From the NCBI GenBank assembly GCA_023423405.1, contig JAFAFR010000043.1, positions 434,001-498,000 of the forward strand: DNA of 64,000 bases, read 5' to 3'. Both the position numbers and the translations under genes were made by a program. This DNA comes from Bacteroidota bacterium (GTDB lineage: Bacteria > Bacteroidota > Bacteroidia > Chitinophagales > Chitinophagaceae). The notes under the pieces are model-generated. The model saw nothing but the letters and a program-made list of their open reading frames with translations, was not told the DNA's origin and did not search any database. Below are positions 43,058 through 50,772 of this stretch, in pieces (the stretch's first letter is position 1; the number at the start of each line of letters is the position of its first letter).

Positions 43058-43070
43058 AAGACGGTTTGGG

Positions 43071-43162
43071 GTTTGGAGTTTGTGGTTTGGGGTTGGCGCC
43101 GCCGGTATACACCAGACTATTTCCAGCGCCCAACCTCAAACCCCAGACCACAAACTCCAAAC
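43071..43162. repeat. Large imperfect inverted repeat of G/T-rich arms
   Basis: The left arm (43071-43099) begins GTTTGGAGTTTGTGGTTTGG. The right arm (43126-43162) is its reverse complement with one mismatch over the first 23 bases and a small insertion near the loop. The loop is about 26 bases. The left flank also holds a second GGTTTGGGG. It looks like a mobile intergenic palindrome rather than a terminator. Confidence 0.7.
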
Positions 43163-43229
43163 TTAGCGTCAGCGGTTCCAGCGAATTTGATACAGGGTTA
43201 AAGCAAGGATGAAGCAACAAATGCCGTTT

Positions 43230-43854
43230 TCACCCCACAATCAGTAAGCAAACGTCCCAGGGTTTACGGACAAAGGTCCCAAAGTGCAAAATGGAGTAAA
43301 GTATGGCCTTAGATTTGTTGCGAATGGGTTCAGGGGGTTCGGTTTTAAATCCTATCAGCTCGCGCTCTTCCCATTTCTTTTGCATTGCTTTTTCGTCGAG
43401 AAGGTTTTCCATGGCATCGTATAGCTGGTTGAGTTGTGCATCGTGGTTTCCCAGCTGCTCCTTTATCAGTTTAAATTGTTCCTTCAAATCGTTTTCGCGC
43501 GAGAGGATTCGCCTCACTTCCACAAAAGCCCTCATGATGGCAATATTCATCTGTATGGCTTTATCGGAATTCAAAATTCCGCTTAGCATGGCAACACCCT
43601 GCTCGGTAAAAACATAGGGAAGATATCGCCTGCCGCCCCTTGCTTTTGAGGTTTCAAATTGAAACCTCAATTCTTCGTATTCTTCGCTGGTTAGCTGAAA
43701 CATAATCTTTGGGGAAACGTTTCAGGTTCCGCTTCACTGCGAGGTTCAACGACTTCGTTTCTGTTTCGTATAGTTCGGCCAGGTCGTTGTCAAGCATTAC
43801 CTTTTCGCCACGAATTTCATAGATCCTGTTTTGTATGCCCCGTATGATTTTCAT
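43230..43854 (-). pseudogene. ORF6N-domain gene broken by a frameshift
   Basis: The N-terminal part (43854 down to about 43705) reads MKIIRGIQNRIYEIRGEKV, LDNDLAELYETETKSLNLAVKRN, FPKDYV, which is the ORF6N domain. The rest is in another frame (from 43703: MFQLTSEEYEELRFQFETSK, YLPYVFTEQGVAMLSGIL, then a coiled-coil C-terminus). The intact motif would be FPKDxMFQLT, so two bases are missing (or one is extra) near 43704. ORF6N proteins are DNA-binding proteins typical of phages and mobile elements. A sequencing error could also explain the break. It lies beside the inverted repeat at 43071-43162. Confidence 0.8.
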
Positions 43855-44010
43855 AGCTTCTTTTTAATAGTTCGTTCCCTGCACAAAATTCTTTTAAAAG
43901 GCAAAAGAAACGGTAGCCACCAGGAAAATGGGTTAAAACACTGCGCCATTCTGTTCTTATGGTTCACAATGGCGTTCGCGGCCCTCGGACAATGAGACCT
44001 ATAGCATAAG

Positions 44011-44036
44011 AAAAGCCGCCCCGCAAGCGGAACGGC
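44011..44036 (-). terminator. Terminator of the sigma/FecR/SusC/SusD unit
   Basis: On the minus strand GCCGTTCCGC and GCGGGGCGGC form a stem with two G-T wobbles around TT, followed by TTTTCTT, 36 bases after the SusD-like stop. The rest of 43855-44072 holds nothing I can support. Confidence 0.75.
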
Positions 44037-44072
44037 CTCCTTCTTGTATACAGACCAAATCAAATTACTGCA

Positions 44073-45635
44073 TCAGTCTCTCAGGATCCACATGTTCTCG
44101 TTGAAGTCGTCGTTGCCGGCGTACTGCCGCTGGATGGCCGCATCGAGGTTATTGGTATTGTAGCTCAGCTCGTTGGAAGGATAGAGCCAGCGACGGGGAA
44201 AACTGGTGCTGGGGGTATTCAGGTTGGTAGCCGGGTTCAGCACGAAAACGGGATAACCGGTGCGACGGTTTTCATACCAGGCATTGTAGTTGGCTCCCTG
44301 CAGGAAGCCGGCCAGGTATTTCTGGGTGATGATCTGGCTGAGCTGCTCTTCCGGACTGCCAGCCAGCGCAACCGCCACGGTGGACGGATAGGCATCGATA
44401 TAAGCATCGTCCATTTTCATGTTGTGGTGAAAATCGGCCAGGTCGGGGGTGTAGGCGGCCGTGAATTTCATGGCGTCCTTAATGCCCGCGGCATAATATT
44501 CCTGCGCCGGCGTTCCGGTAATCCAGCCGCGCAGCGCGGCCTCCGCCAATACAAACTGCAGCTCCGCATAACTGAATACACTCACCGGCTCGGCATTCAC
44601 CAGGTTCACATAACGGTTATTGATATCCGCATAGTCTTTCCCAACCCTTTGCGATTGCAGCGAAGAGAAATTGTCGGAAGGCTCCACACCAGGGTAGGCA
44701 TTCCAGTCGGACATAGTAAGCCCTCCGCTGATCTTTACGGGCGAAGGCTTGGCATAATAAAACAGGCGGCGGTCCTGCAAGGCTTTCAACGGATCGATCA
44801 GCGTTTTGGAAAGCATGGTGTAATTCGATTTCACAAAAGAATTACCCGATCCGGCAGGAACATCCGACCAGGGATAGTTCTGCCCGGCCGTGGCATTGTA
44901 GGTGAGCGCAAAATTATCGGCATAACTGCGCAGCAGGGGCCGGTTGGCCACCACGTCGCGGAAACGATCGATCACTTTCAGGTCGGCGTCCCCTGTTTTC
45001 CGGTACAACTGCATCAGCACGTGCAACTGGAAACTGTTGGCAACGCGGCGCCAGTTGTCGGCCTTGCCGCCGAAGATGGGATCGCCTGCAAAATTGCTGC
45101 CTTTTTCAAAAAACAGGTTGGCGCTATCGAGCTCATTCAAAATGCCCAGGAACACGGTTTTCTGCGGATCATAGGCAGGCTGAATAATATCTTCCGATTC
45201 TCCTTTCACTGCCTGGGTGTATGGAATATCCCCTACCTGCATGGTGGTTTGGAAGAACTGCCAGGCCCTTACGAAATGCCCGAGCGCCTTATAGGAATTC
45301 CGAAGGGCTTCATCAGGAGCGGCATCGATCATGGGCGGCACATTGCGCAGCAGGGTAAGCCGGTTGAAATTGGCACGCCCGAAGCGGTTGTACTGGAAGC
45401 TTTCCTGGCCTTCGCCCCAGGTCATGTATTTACCCAGCAGGTAGGGCTGCATAAAGCCCTTGGTGGTACTGATATCGCTGCGTGTGATGCTCAGGATCAT
45501 AGTGGTGGCCAGCATCCCCGAGCTCACCGAAGTGCTTTTGTTGGGGTTGGTATTGATCTCATCAAATTTGGAGCAGCCTGTATTACCTGCAACCAGCACG
45601 GCTCCCATCGTATAGATAAAAAGATATTTTTTCAT
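44073..45635 (-). CDS. SusD-like nutrient-binding outer-membrane lipoprotein
   Basis: 520 residues from the ATG at 45635 (MKKYLFIYTMGAVLVAGNTGC, lipobox AGNTGC); the track of codons to a GTG at 45644 is less likely. The body fits the SusD/RagB-like group with helical repeats: FDEINTNPNKST, YKALGHFVRAWQFFQTTMQVGDIPYTQA, the C-terminal FAELQFVLAEAALRGW-type helix (here YAELQFVLAEAALRGWITG), and LAGFLQGANYNAWYENRRTGYPVF. It binds the ligand on the cell surface for the SusC partner, whose stop is 16 bases upstream. It is the last gene of the signalling unit. Confidence 0.92.
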   Translation of the reverse strand: MKKYLFIYTMGAVLVAGNTGCSKFDEINTNPNKSTSVSSGMLATTMILSITRSDISTTKGFMQPYLLGKYMTWGEGQESFQYNRFGRANFNRLTLLRNVPPMIDAAPDEALRNSYKALGHFVRAWQFFQTTMQVGDIPYTQAVKGESEDIIQPAYDPQKTVFLGILNELDSANLFFEKGSNFAGDPIFGGKADNWRRVANSFQLHVLMQLYRKTGDADLKVIDRFRDVVANRPLLRSYADNFALTYNATAGQNYPWSDVPAGSGNSFVKSNYTMLSKTLIDPLKALQDRRLFYYAKPSPVKISGGLTMSDWNAYPGVEPSDNFSSLQSQRVGKDYADINNRYVNLVNAEPVSVFSYAELQFVLAEAALRGWITGTPAQEYYAAGIKDAMKFTAAYTPDLADFHHNMKMDDAYIDAYPSTVAVALAGSPEEQLSQIITQKYLAGFLQGANYNAWYENRRTGYPVFVLNPATNLNTPSTSFPRRWLYPSNELSYNTNNLDAAIQRQYAGNDDFNENMWILRD

Positions 45636-45651
45636 GATTGGCACGATTTAA

Positions 45652-48600
45652 TTAGAATCCAAGTTTAAAATTGATACCTACCATTCTTTGAGAAGGAGAG
45701 TTCAGGTCTTCCAGGTCAACGTCGGGATCGGAAAACTTAAAGTTGGTGAAGAGGAAAAGATTCTGCGCCGTTAAAGCCACGGAAGCGGATTTGATGGATG
45801 TCTTCGACAGCATTTTGGCAGGAAAACGGTAACCGGCCGATACCTCGCGCACTTTTACAAAACTCTTGTTCTGCACGCCCATATCGCCGCCCCTGAAATT
45901 CTGCGCATAATCCTGGTAAGATACTTCCACGTCATTAGCAGCATATTTCCTGTCGTCGGAAACAATGTTCCCGAAATTGTCGTAGGTAACGGAACCGGAA
46001 ACCACTTTCACGCCCTGCCCCACATAGTTCTTTTTGCCATTTACCACTTCATCATAACGGTATTGGTTATCCGTTTCGGGGTTGGTGCCGGTGTCGAACA
46101 TTTTATCGTACACGTAGTTGTACATCAGGCCACCGACACGGCCGTCGATGTTGAGCCCGAACTGGAAATTACCCAGTGAGAAATTGTTGATGAAACCAAA
46201 ACTGAATTTGGGATCGATGTAACCGTATTTAGTGACGTACTGGCTTTCAAGAGGCATACCATTGTTGTGGATCACGTTCCCGGAAGGGTCGCGTTGCCAA
46301 TAGTAATCGGTGTAAATGTCCCTCCTTGCACCTGGCGTTATCCAGGGACTTTTGGGCGTGTATGTTGAGTCGAGGTCTACATAATAACGGTGCTGTGTAG
46401 CCCAATTCAGCACCGACTGCCACTGGAATTTCCGATTGTTGATGATGGTGCCGCCCAGTGTAATTTCCACCCCTTTCCGTACAAGGGTTTCATCGGAGGT
46501 TACGAGTGTACTAGAGAAACCGGAAGAGGCAGGAATAGAAGCAGTCATCTTCTGGTTATAATAGTATTTGTTGAAATAGGCAACATCGACGTGCAGGCGC
46601 TTGTTGAACAGGTAGGCGGCTGTACCAATCTCCCAGGTGCGCATGGAGGTGGGCAGCAGATCGGGACTGCCCAGAAGGTTGGAAGGATAGCTGGCGGAGT
46701 TCAGCGTGTTCCAGGCCGCATTGGTAGTAGTGTACAGGCGATTGATCTCATACACCTCCGCCGGTGTTTTAAAGGTTGCCCAGGAACCGCGCAGTTTCCA
46801 CATGTTCACAAAAGAAGGCATCGGGAGCAGGTCAGACAGCACTACACTTGTTCCGAGCGATGGATAAAAATAATCGCGCTGGCTCTTAGGCTGCGAGGAG
46901 TTCCAGTCGTTGCGGCCGGTGAAATCAAAGAACACTGCATTGTTCCAACCCACCGTCGCTTTGCCGTAAAGGCTGTTCACCTGCCGGCTGGAATAGGAAG
47001 GCGTAATGGTAGGCGGTTCTACAGAACCCGCGATGGAGAAATAGGTAGGAGCAGTAAGACCGTTTTTGGTGCTGAAGTTCATGCCCTCGTCTACCCAATA
47101 GTAAATGGTTCCGCCTGCCATCAGGTCGAAGTCCCATTTATTGATCTTTTTACCCCAGGTGAGCATCACGTCATCGTTGGTACTCCAGCCGCGCGTGGCG
47201 TTCTGGGTGTAACGGCCCCTGGCATTCCAGCCGCCGCGGGTAGAGAAGATACTTGCAGTGGGATTGGTAGCGGTTTCCTTGTTGCTGTACACGTCGTATC
47301 CAATCCTTACCAACAGTTTCAGGTCGTCGGTAAATTTGTAGGTGGACGTAATATTGGCATTGATGGTGTTCTGTTCCATCGCCCAGAGTTTTTCATAAGC
47401 GATGAGGTAGGGGTTGTCGTACCAGTTGGTGTACAGCCAGTTTTGTCCCTGGTAGGGTGTTTTCCAATAGTCGCGGTACTGGCGAATATCGTACTCCGGC
47501 CCGGTCCACATGGTGAGCTGGTAAATATATCCCTGGTTGTTGTAACCGCTGCCCCATACCTGCGGAGAATAGCGCCGGGCAACGCCTACATGGCTTTCGA
47601 GTGTGAATTTTTTGCCTGCTTTTACTTCGCCACCGAGTGTAAAGTTGAACATATTGGCGCGGGCGTTGGGAAACTGTCCCTTGTTATAGATGTGGTTGAG
47701 CGAGGCCCTGAAACTTCCGTATTCACTACTCTGCGACAGGCTGATATTGTTGTTGGTAACCACGCCCGTTTCCATAAAGTTCTTGAGGTTGTTTTTGCCG
47801 ATGGAGCGCAGGGGCCGGTTCTCTTCAAATTGTTTGGTTTCGGGATTCCAGTCGGTGGCGGTTTCGCCGATGTCGAGCTTGGGTCCCCAAACATAGTCGT
47901 TGTCGATGGCGCCGTTGGTTCCGCGGCCATAGGACCCCTGCACTTTGGGTATGGCCAGGAAACCCGTTTGCAGCATGGTATTGCTGTTGATGTTCACGGC
48001 TATGCCTTTGCCGCCGCTTCCTTTTTTGGTGGTGACGAGCAATACGCCACCCGAGGCGCGGGAGCCATATAAGGCCGAAGCAGTAGGTCCTTTCAGCACG
48101 TCCATGGATTCAATATCGTCGGTGGGAATATCGCGCAGGGTCATGTTGCCATAAGGCACACCGTCCACTACCAGCAGTACACCTTCGCCCCTTAGCTCCA
48201 GCGTCGGCTTTGCAAAAAACTCGGTGGAGTTCTTCACCACCAGCCCGGCTACCTGGCCTGTCAACGAAGTGCCGAGGTCAACGCCCTTCACCGTTTGAAC
48301 CGCATTTCCGCTTACGCGCTGCACGGCATAGCCGAGCGCCTTTTCCTGTCGCTTGATGCCCATGGCGGTAACCACCACCTGCTCCATTTGCGAAGAAGCC
48401 ACTGCCAAAACGATGTTGAGCTGCTCCTGCCCGTTCACAGGCAGTTCGGTGGTGCTATACCCTACAAAGCTTAAGACCAGGATGGCCGATTCTTCCACGT
48501 TCTGCAACTGGAAATATCCTTCTGCGTTTGAAGTGGTGGCGTTCTTTGTATTCTTTACGCCGATGGTTACGCCCGCGAGTGGTGCGCCTGTTGAATCCTT

Positions 48601-49017
48601 CACCCAGCCGCTCACTTTCTGCAGCACCGCGTTGTGCAAAACAGCAACGGAGCGGTCGCGCTGCGGCAGAGGCGTGAACACCCGGGAGGAAGCAACGAGC
48701 GCATAGTTGCCTTCACTGATCTTTTTGCAATAGAGGCCCAGGGATGCGATGGACTGGTTCAGGACCTTGTCGATGTTAAACCGGTTGAAGCCGTTCAGGT
48801 TTTCTGCCTTCACGGATTTTTCGCGCACCATTTCGGTGGCATAGTTGAAGCGTACTTTGAACCTGGATTCCAGTTTGTTCAATAATAGCTCCAGCGGAAT
48901 GCCGGAAACATCCTGGTGCCGGTTGCTGGCAAAGGATACCTGCGCATCCGCGACGGAGCTTTGGAGCAGGCCTGCCAGCAACAGCAGTAATAAACCGGCT
49001 GATGTAAGTCTTCTCAT
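45652..49017 (-). CDS. SusC-family TonB-linked transporter with N-terminal STN signalling domain
   Basis: 1121 residues from the ATG at 49017 (MRRLTSAGLLLLLLAGLLQS, a good signal peptide). An STN (secretin/TonB N-terminal) domain follows (PLELLLNKLESRFKVRFNYATEMV, IDKVLNQSIASLGLYCKKISEGNYALV). Then come a carboxypeptidase-like regulatory domain (SGWVKDSTGAPLAGVTIGV), the TonB-box region (MEQVVVTAMGIKRQ), the plug (GVLLVVDGVPYGNMTL, ASALYGSRASGGVLLVTTKKG) and the barrel, ending in Phe. STN domains contact a periplasmic FecR domain, which matches the neighbour 30 bases upstream, so ligand binding should activate the ECF sigma. Confidence 0.95.
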   Translation of the reverse strand: MRRLTSAGLLLLLLAGLLQSSVADAQVSFASNRHQDVSGIPLELLLNKLESRFKVRFNYATEMVREKSVKAENLNGFNRFNIDKVLNQSIASLGLYCKKISEGNYALVASSRVFTPLPQRDRSVAVLHNAVLQKVSGWVKDSTGAPLAGVTIGVKNTKNATTSNAEGYFQLQNVEESAILVLSFVGYSTTELPVNGQEQLNIVLAVASSQMEQVVVTAMGIKRQEKALGYAVQRVSGNAVQTVKGVDLGTSLTGQVAGLVVKNSTEFFAKPTLELRGEGVLLVVDGVPYGNMTLRDIPTDDIESMDVLKGPTASALYGSRASGGVLLVTTKKGSGGKGIAVNINSNTMLQTGFLAIPKVQGSYGRGTNGAIDNDYVWGPKLDIGETATDWNPETKQFEENRPLRSIGKNNLKNFMETGVVTNNNISLSQSSEYGSFRASLNHIYNKGQFPNARANMFNFTLGGEVKAGKKFTLESHVGVARRYSPQVWGSGYNNQGYIYQLTMWTGPEYDIRQYRDYWKTPYQGQNWLYTNWYDNPYLIAYEKLWAMEQNTINANITSTYKFTDDLKLLVRIGYDVYSNKETATNPTASIFSTRGGWNARGRYTQNATRGWSTNDDVMLTWGKKINKWDFDLMAGGTIYYWVDEGMNFSTKNGLTAPTYFSIAGSVEPPTITPSYSSRQVNSLYGKATVGWNNAVFFDFTGRNDWNSSQPKSQRDYFYPSLGTSVVLSDLLPMPSFVNMWKLRGSWATFKTPAEVYEINRLYTTTNAAWNTLNSASYPSNLLGSPDLLPTSMRTWEIGTAAYLFNKRLHVDVAYFNKYYYNQKMTASIPASSGFSSTLVTSDETLVRKGVEITLGGTIINNRKFQWQSVLNWATQHRYYVDLDSTYTPKSPWITPGARRDIYTDYYWQRDPSGNVIHNNGMPLESQYVTKYGYIDPKFSFGFINNFSLGNFQFGLNIDGRVGGLMYNYVYDKMFDTGTNPETDNQYRYDEVVNGKKNYVGQGVKVVSGSVTYDNFGNIVSDDRKYAANDVEVSYQDYAQNFRGGDMGVQNKSFVKVREVSAGYRFPAKMLSKTSIKSASVALTAQNLFLFTNFKFSDPDVDLEDLNSPSQRMVGINFKLGF

Positions 49018-49047
49018 TAGTAGCAGTTTTGGTTTTTTGAGTGACAA

Positions 49048-50034
49048 TTATCGTTTGATGTGAATAATGGAATCCTTCCATTCGATGTGGAAGCCGAATG
49101 TTTCTTTCAGGGTATGAAGGGCTTGGGGAAGGCTATCGGCGGCGAGGTAACCGGTGAATTTTTCTTCCGCTATACCGGGCGTATCAAAGTGAATGCTTTG
49201 TCCATAGATGTCTTCGATGCTTTGTGCGGCCTCGCGCAGGGTATTGTTTTTAAACGCCAGGAGGTTGTCTTTCCAGGCCGTGAAGAGCATGGTGTCGGCA
49301 GGCTGTTTGGTAAGCGTATTGGCGGCGGCGTCAAAACCTGCCATTTCACCGGGCTCCAGCAGCATCGGCCGGATGTCGGAACCCGCAGCGGGACTGAGTT
49401 GTACGCTGCCTTCATTGAGTACCACGAAGGTTTGATCCCCATTGGCCTTCACATTGAAATGGGTGCCCAGCACGCGGATATTCAATTGCTTTGGCGTATG
49501 CACCGTAAAGGGACGGGAAGGGTCTTTGGCTATTTCAAAGAAGGCTTCGCCATGAAGCCATATCTCCCGCTGGTGGTGTTGCCCGAAGTCTTCAGGAATG
49601 TCAATGGAAGCCTTCCTGTTCAGGTAAACAACCGAACCATCGGGCAGGTGGAGCAACTGTACCTTGTTGGTCTGGTTGGCATATTGCCGGGTCTGAACCT
49701 GCTGCGATCGTTGAAACAGCCACCAGGCGCCGGCGCCCACTACCACCAGGAAGATGGCAGCAATGCGCATCCAGTTGAAGGAAATGGTCTTTACAGGCGC
49801 TGGTGCACTGGAGCGGTTTCCTGCTGCCAATATAGTGTTCAACACTTTTTCCGATTCCGCGGCCGGCATTGGCTGCAGGGGCAGGGCACCGGCCAGTTCC
49901 TCCACCTGCGGCAACACATCGATCTCGGGGTGGTTGCTTAAATAATCGGCTATTTCCTGCTGCTCTTCTGCTGTACAGGTTCCTTCCGCAAACCTGCGGA
50001 ACAACGCTCTTATTCTTTCCTTGTCTGCTTGCAT
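49048..50034 (-). CDS. FecR-family anti-sigma factor
   Basis: 328 residues. A short N-terminal cytoplasmic domain (1-85; IRALFRRFAEGTCTAEEQQEIADYL) is followed by one inner-membrane helix (89-107) and a periplasmic FecR domain (DGSVVYLNRKASIDIPEDF, HGEAFFEIAKDPSRPFTVHTPKQLNIRVLGTHFNVKA, GSVQLSPAAGSDI). The C-terminal DUF4974-type domain (NTLREAAQSIEDIYGQSIHFDTPGIAEEKFTGYL) resembles an STN domain and probably receives the signal from the SusC. It holds the ECF sigma until released. The sigma stop is 76 bases upstream. Confidence 0.94.
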   Translation of the reverse strand: MQADKERIRALFRRFAEGTCTAEEQQEIADYLSNHPEIDVLPQVEELAGALPLQPMPAAESEKVLNTILAAGNRSSAPAPVKTISFNWMRIAAIFLVVVGAGAWWLFQRSQQVQTRQYANQTNKVQLLHLPDGSVVYLNRKASIDIPEDFGQHHQREIWLHGEAFFEIAKDPSRPFTVHTPKQLNIRVLGTHFNVKANGDQTFVVLNEGSVQLSPAAGSDIRPMLLEPGEMAGFDAAANTLTKQPADTMLFTAWKDNLLAFKNNTLREAAQSIEDIYGQSIHFDTPGIAEEKFTGYLAADSLPQALHTLKETFGFHIEWKDSIIHIKR

Positions 50035-50110
50035 ATTGTGCCTTGATATACACTAATACGACCGGACAAACCGGAAGGACGATCGGGCGGAAAAATATTT
50101 TTTCCGAAAA

Positions 50111-50704
50111 TTACCAGAGGGTGAGAAGAACGGCGAGAGAAGCGGGCAGCAGTTCGAGCTCTGCATGCTTTTGCAGGTATTCCCTGATGTGGCGGGTGGC
50201 TTTGGTAACCTGGTCTTTTACCGTATTGACGGATATGCCCAGCTCCGCGGCGATCTGCTGGTGGCTAAGCCCATCAACACGGCTCATTTTATAGATGCGC
50301 TGCCGCTGTGCGGGGAGGCTCTCCACGGCCTGATGCCGGATGTGGTTGAGTTCTTTGGTGAGGAGATGGAGATCGGCAGCGGGACTGGCTGGTTCACCGG
50401 AGCCAAAAAGTTGTAACCTGGCCTGCTCGTCGCGCGCTGTTTTTTTCAGGTGATCGAATACGTAGTTGCGAACGCTCCTGTATATATAGGCGCCGACGGA
50501 AAGTTCGGGATTGAGACGGTCCCTTCTCAGCCAGATCTTCAGGAAGGTTTCCTGCACGGCATCGGCGGCCACGGCCGATGATCTGGTTAAGCTGAAAGCG
50601 TAGCCATATACCGGGTCCCTGTATTTTTCGAACAGGCGGCGAAAGCTGCCCTCATCTCCCAGGAGGATCTGTTCGCAGAGGTATTTGTCAGTGCCTTCCA
50701 CCAT
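50111..50704 (-). CDS. ECF RNA polymerase sigma factor, FecI-like
   Basis: 197 residues from the ATG at 50704 (MVEGTDKYLCEQILLGDEGSFRRLFEKYRDPVYGYAF); the reading to 50815 adds non-family residues. Region 2 is RDPVYGYAFSLTRSSAVAADAVQETFLKIWLRRDRL and region 4 is LPAQRQRIYKMSRVDGLSHQQIAAELGISVNTVKDQVTKATRHI. A hydrophobic tail (LLPASLAVLLTL) follows region 4, common in Bacteroidota FecI-like sigmas. It should direct transcription of the FecR-SusC-SusD genes when the anti-sigma is relieved. Confidence 0.93.
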   Translation of the reverse strand: MVEGTDKYLCEQILLGDEGSFRRLFEKYRDPVYGYAFSLTRSSAVAADAVQETFLKIWLRRDRLNPELSVGAYIYRSVRNYVFDHLKKTARDEQARLQLFGSGEPASPAADLHLLTKELNHIRHQAVESLPAQRQRIYKMSRVDGLSHQQIAAELGISVNTVKDQVTKATRHIREYLQKHAELELLPASLAVLLTLW

Positions 50705-50772
50705 ACCTCTAACATACAGAAATTTCAATGCCGGGAAACTACTGCTGCCAAATTCACACAATCGTTTGCACT

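Noticed and set aside
43851..44063. 70-codon minus-strand frame upstream of the ORF6N gene
   Set aside because: It runs through the terminator of the SusC/SusD unit, has no motif and has an unlikely composition.
45638..45654. TGGCAC on the plus strand as a second sigma54 promoter
   Set aside because: The -12 half is missing and the orientation is opposite to the surrounding genes.
46390..48072. 560-codon open frame on the plus strand
   Set aside because: Antisense of the STN-SusC gene. Similar shadows over the other SusC (23264-24493), the SusD gene (44424-45668) and parC (50728-52059) were rejected for the same reason.
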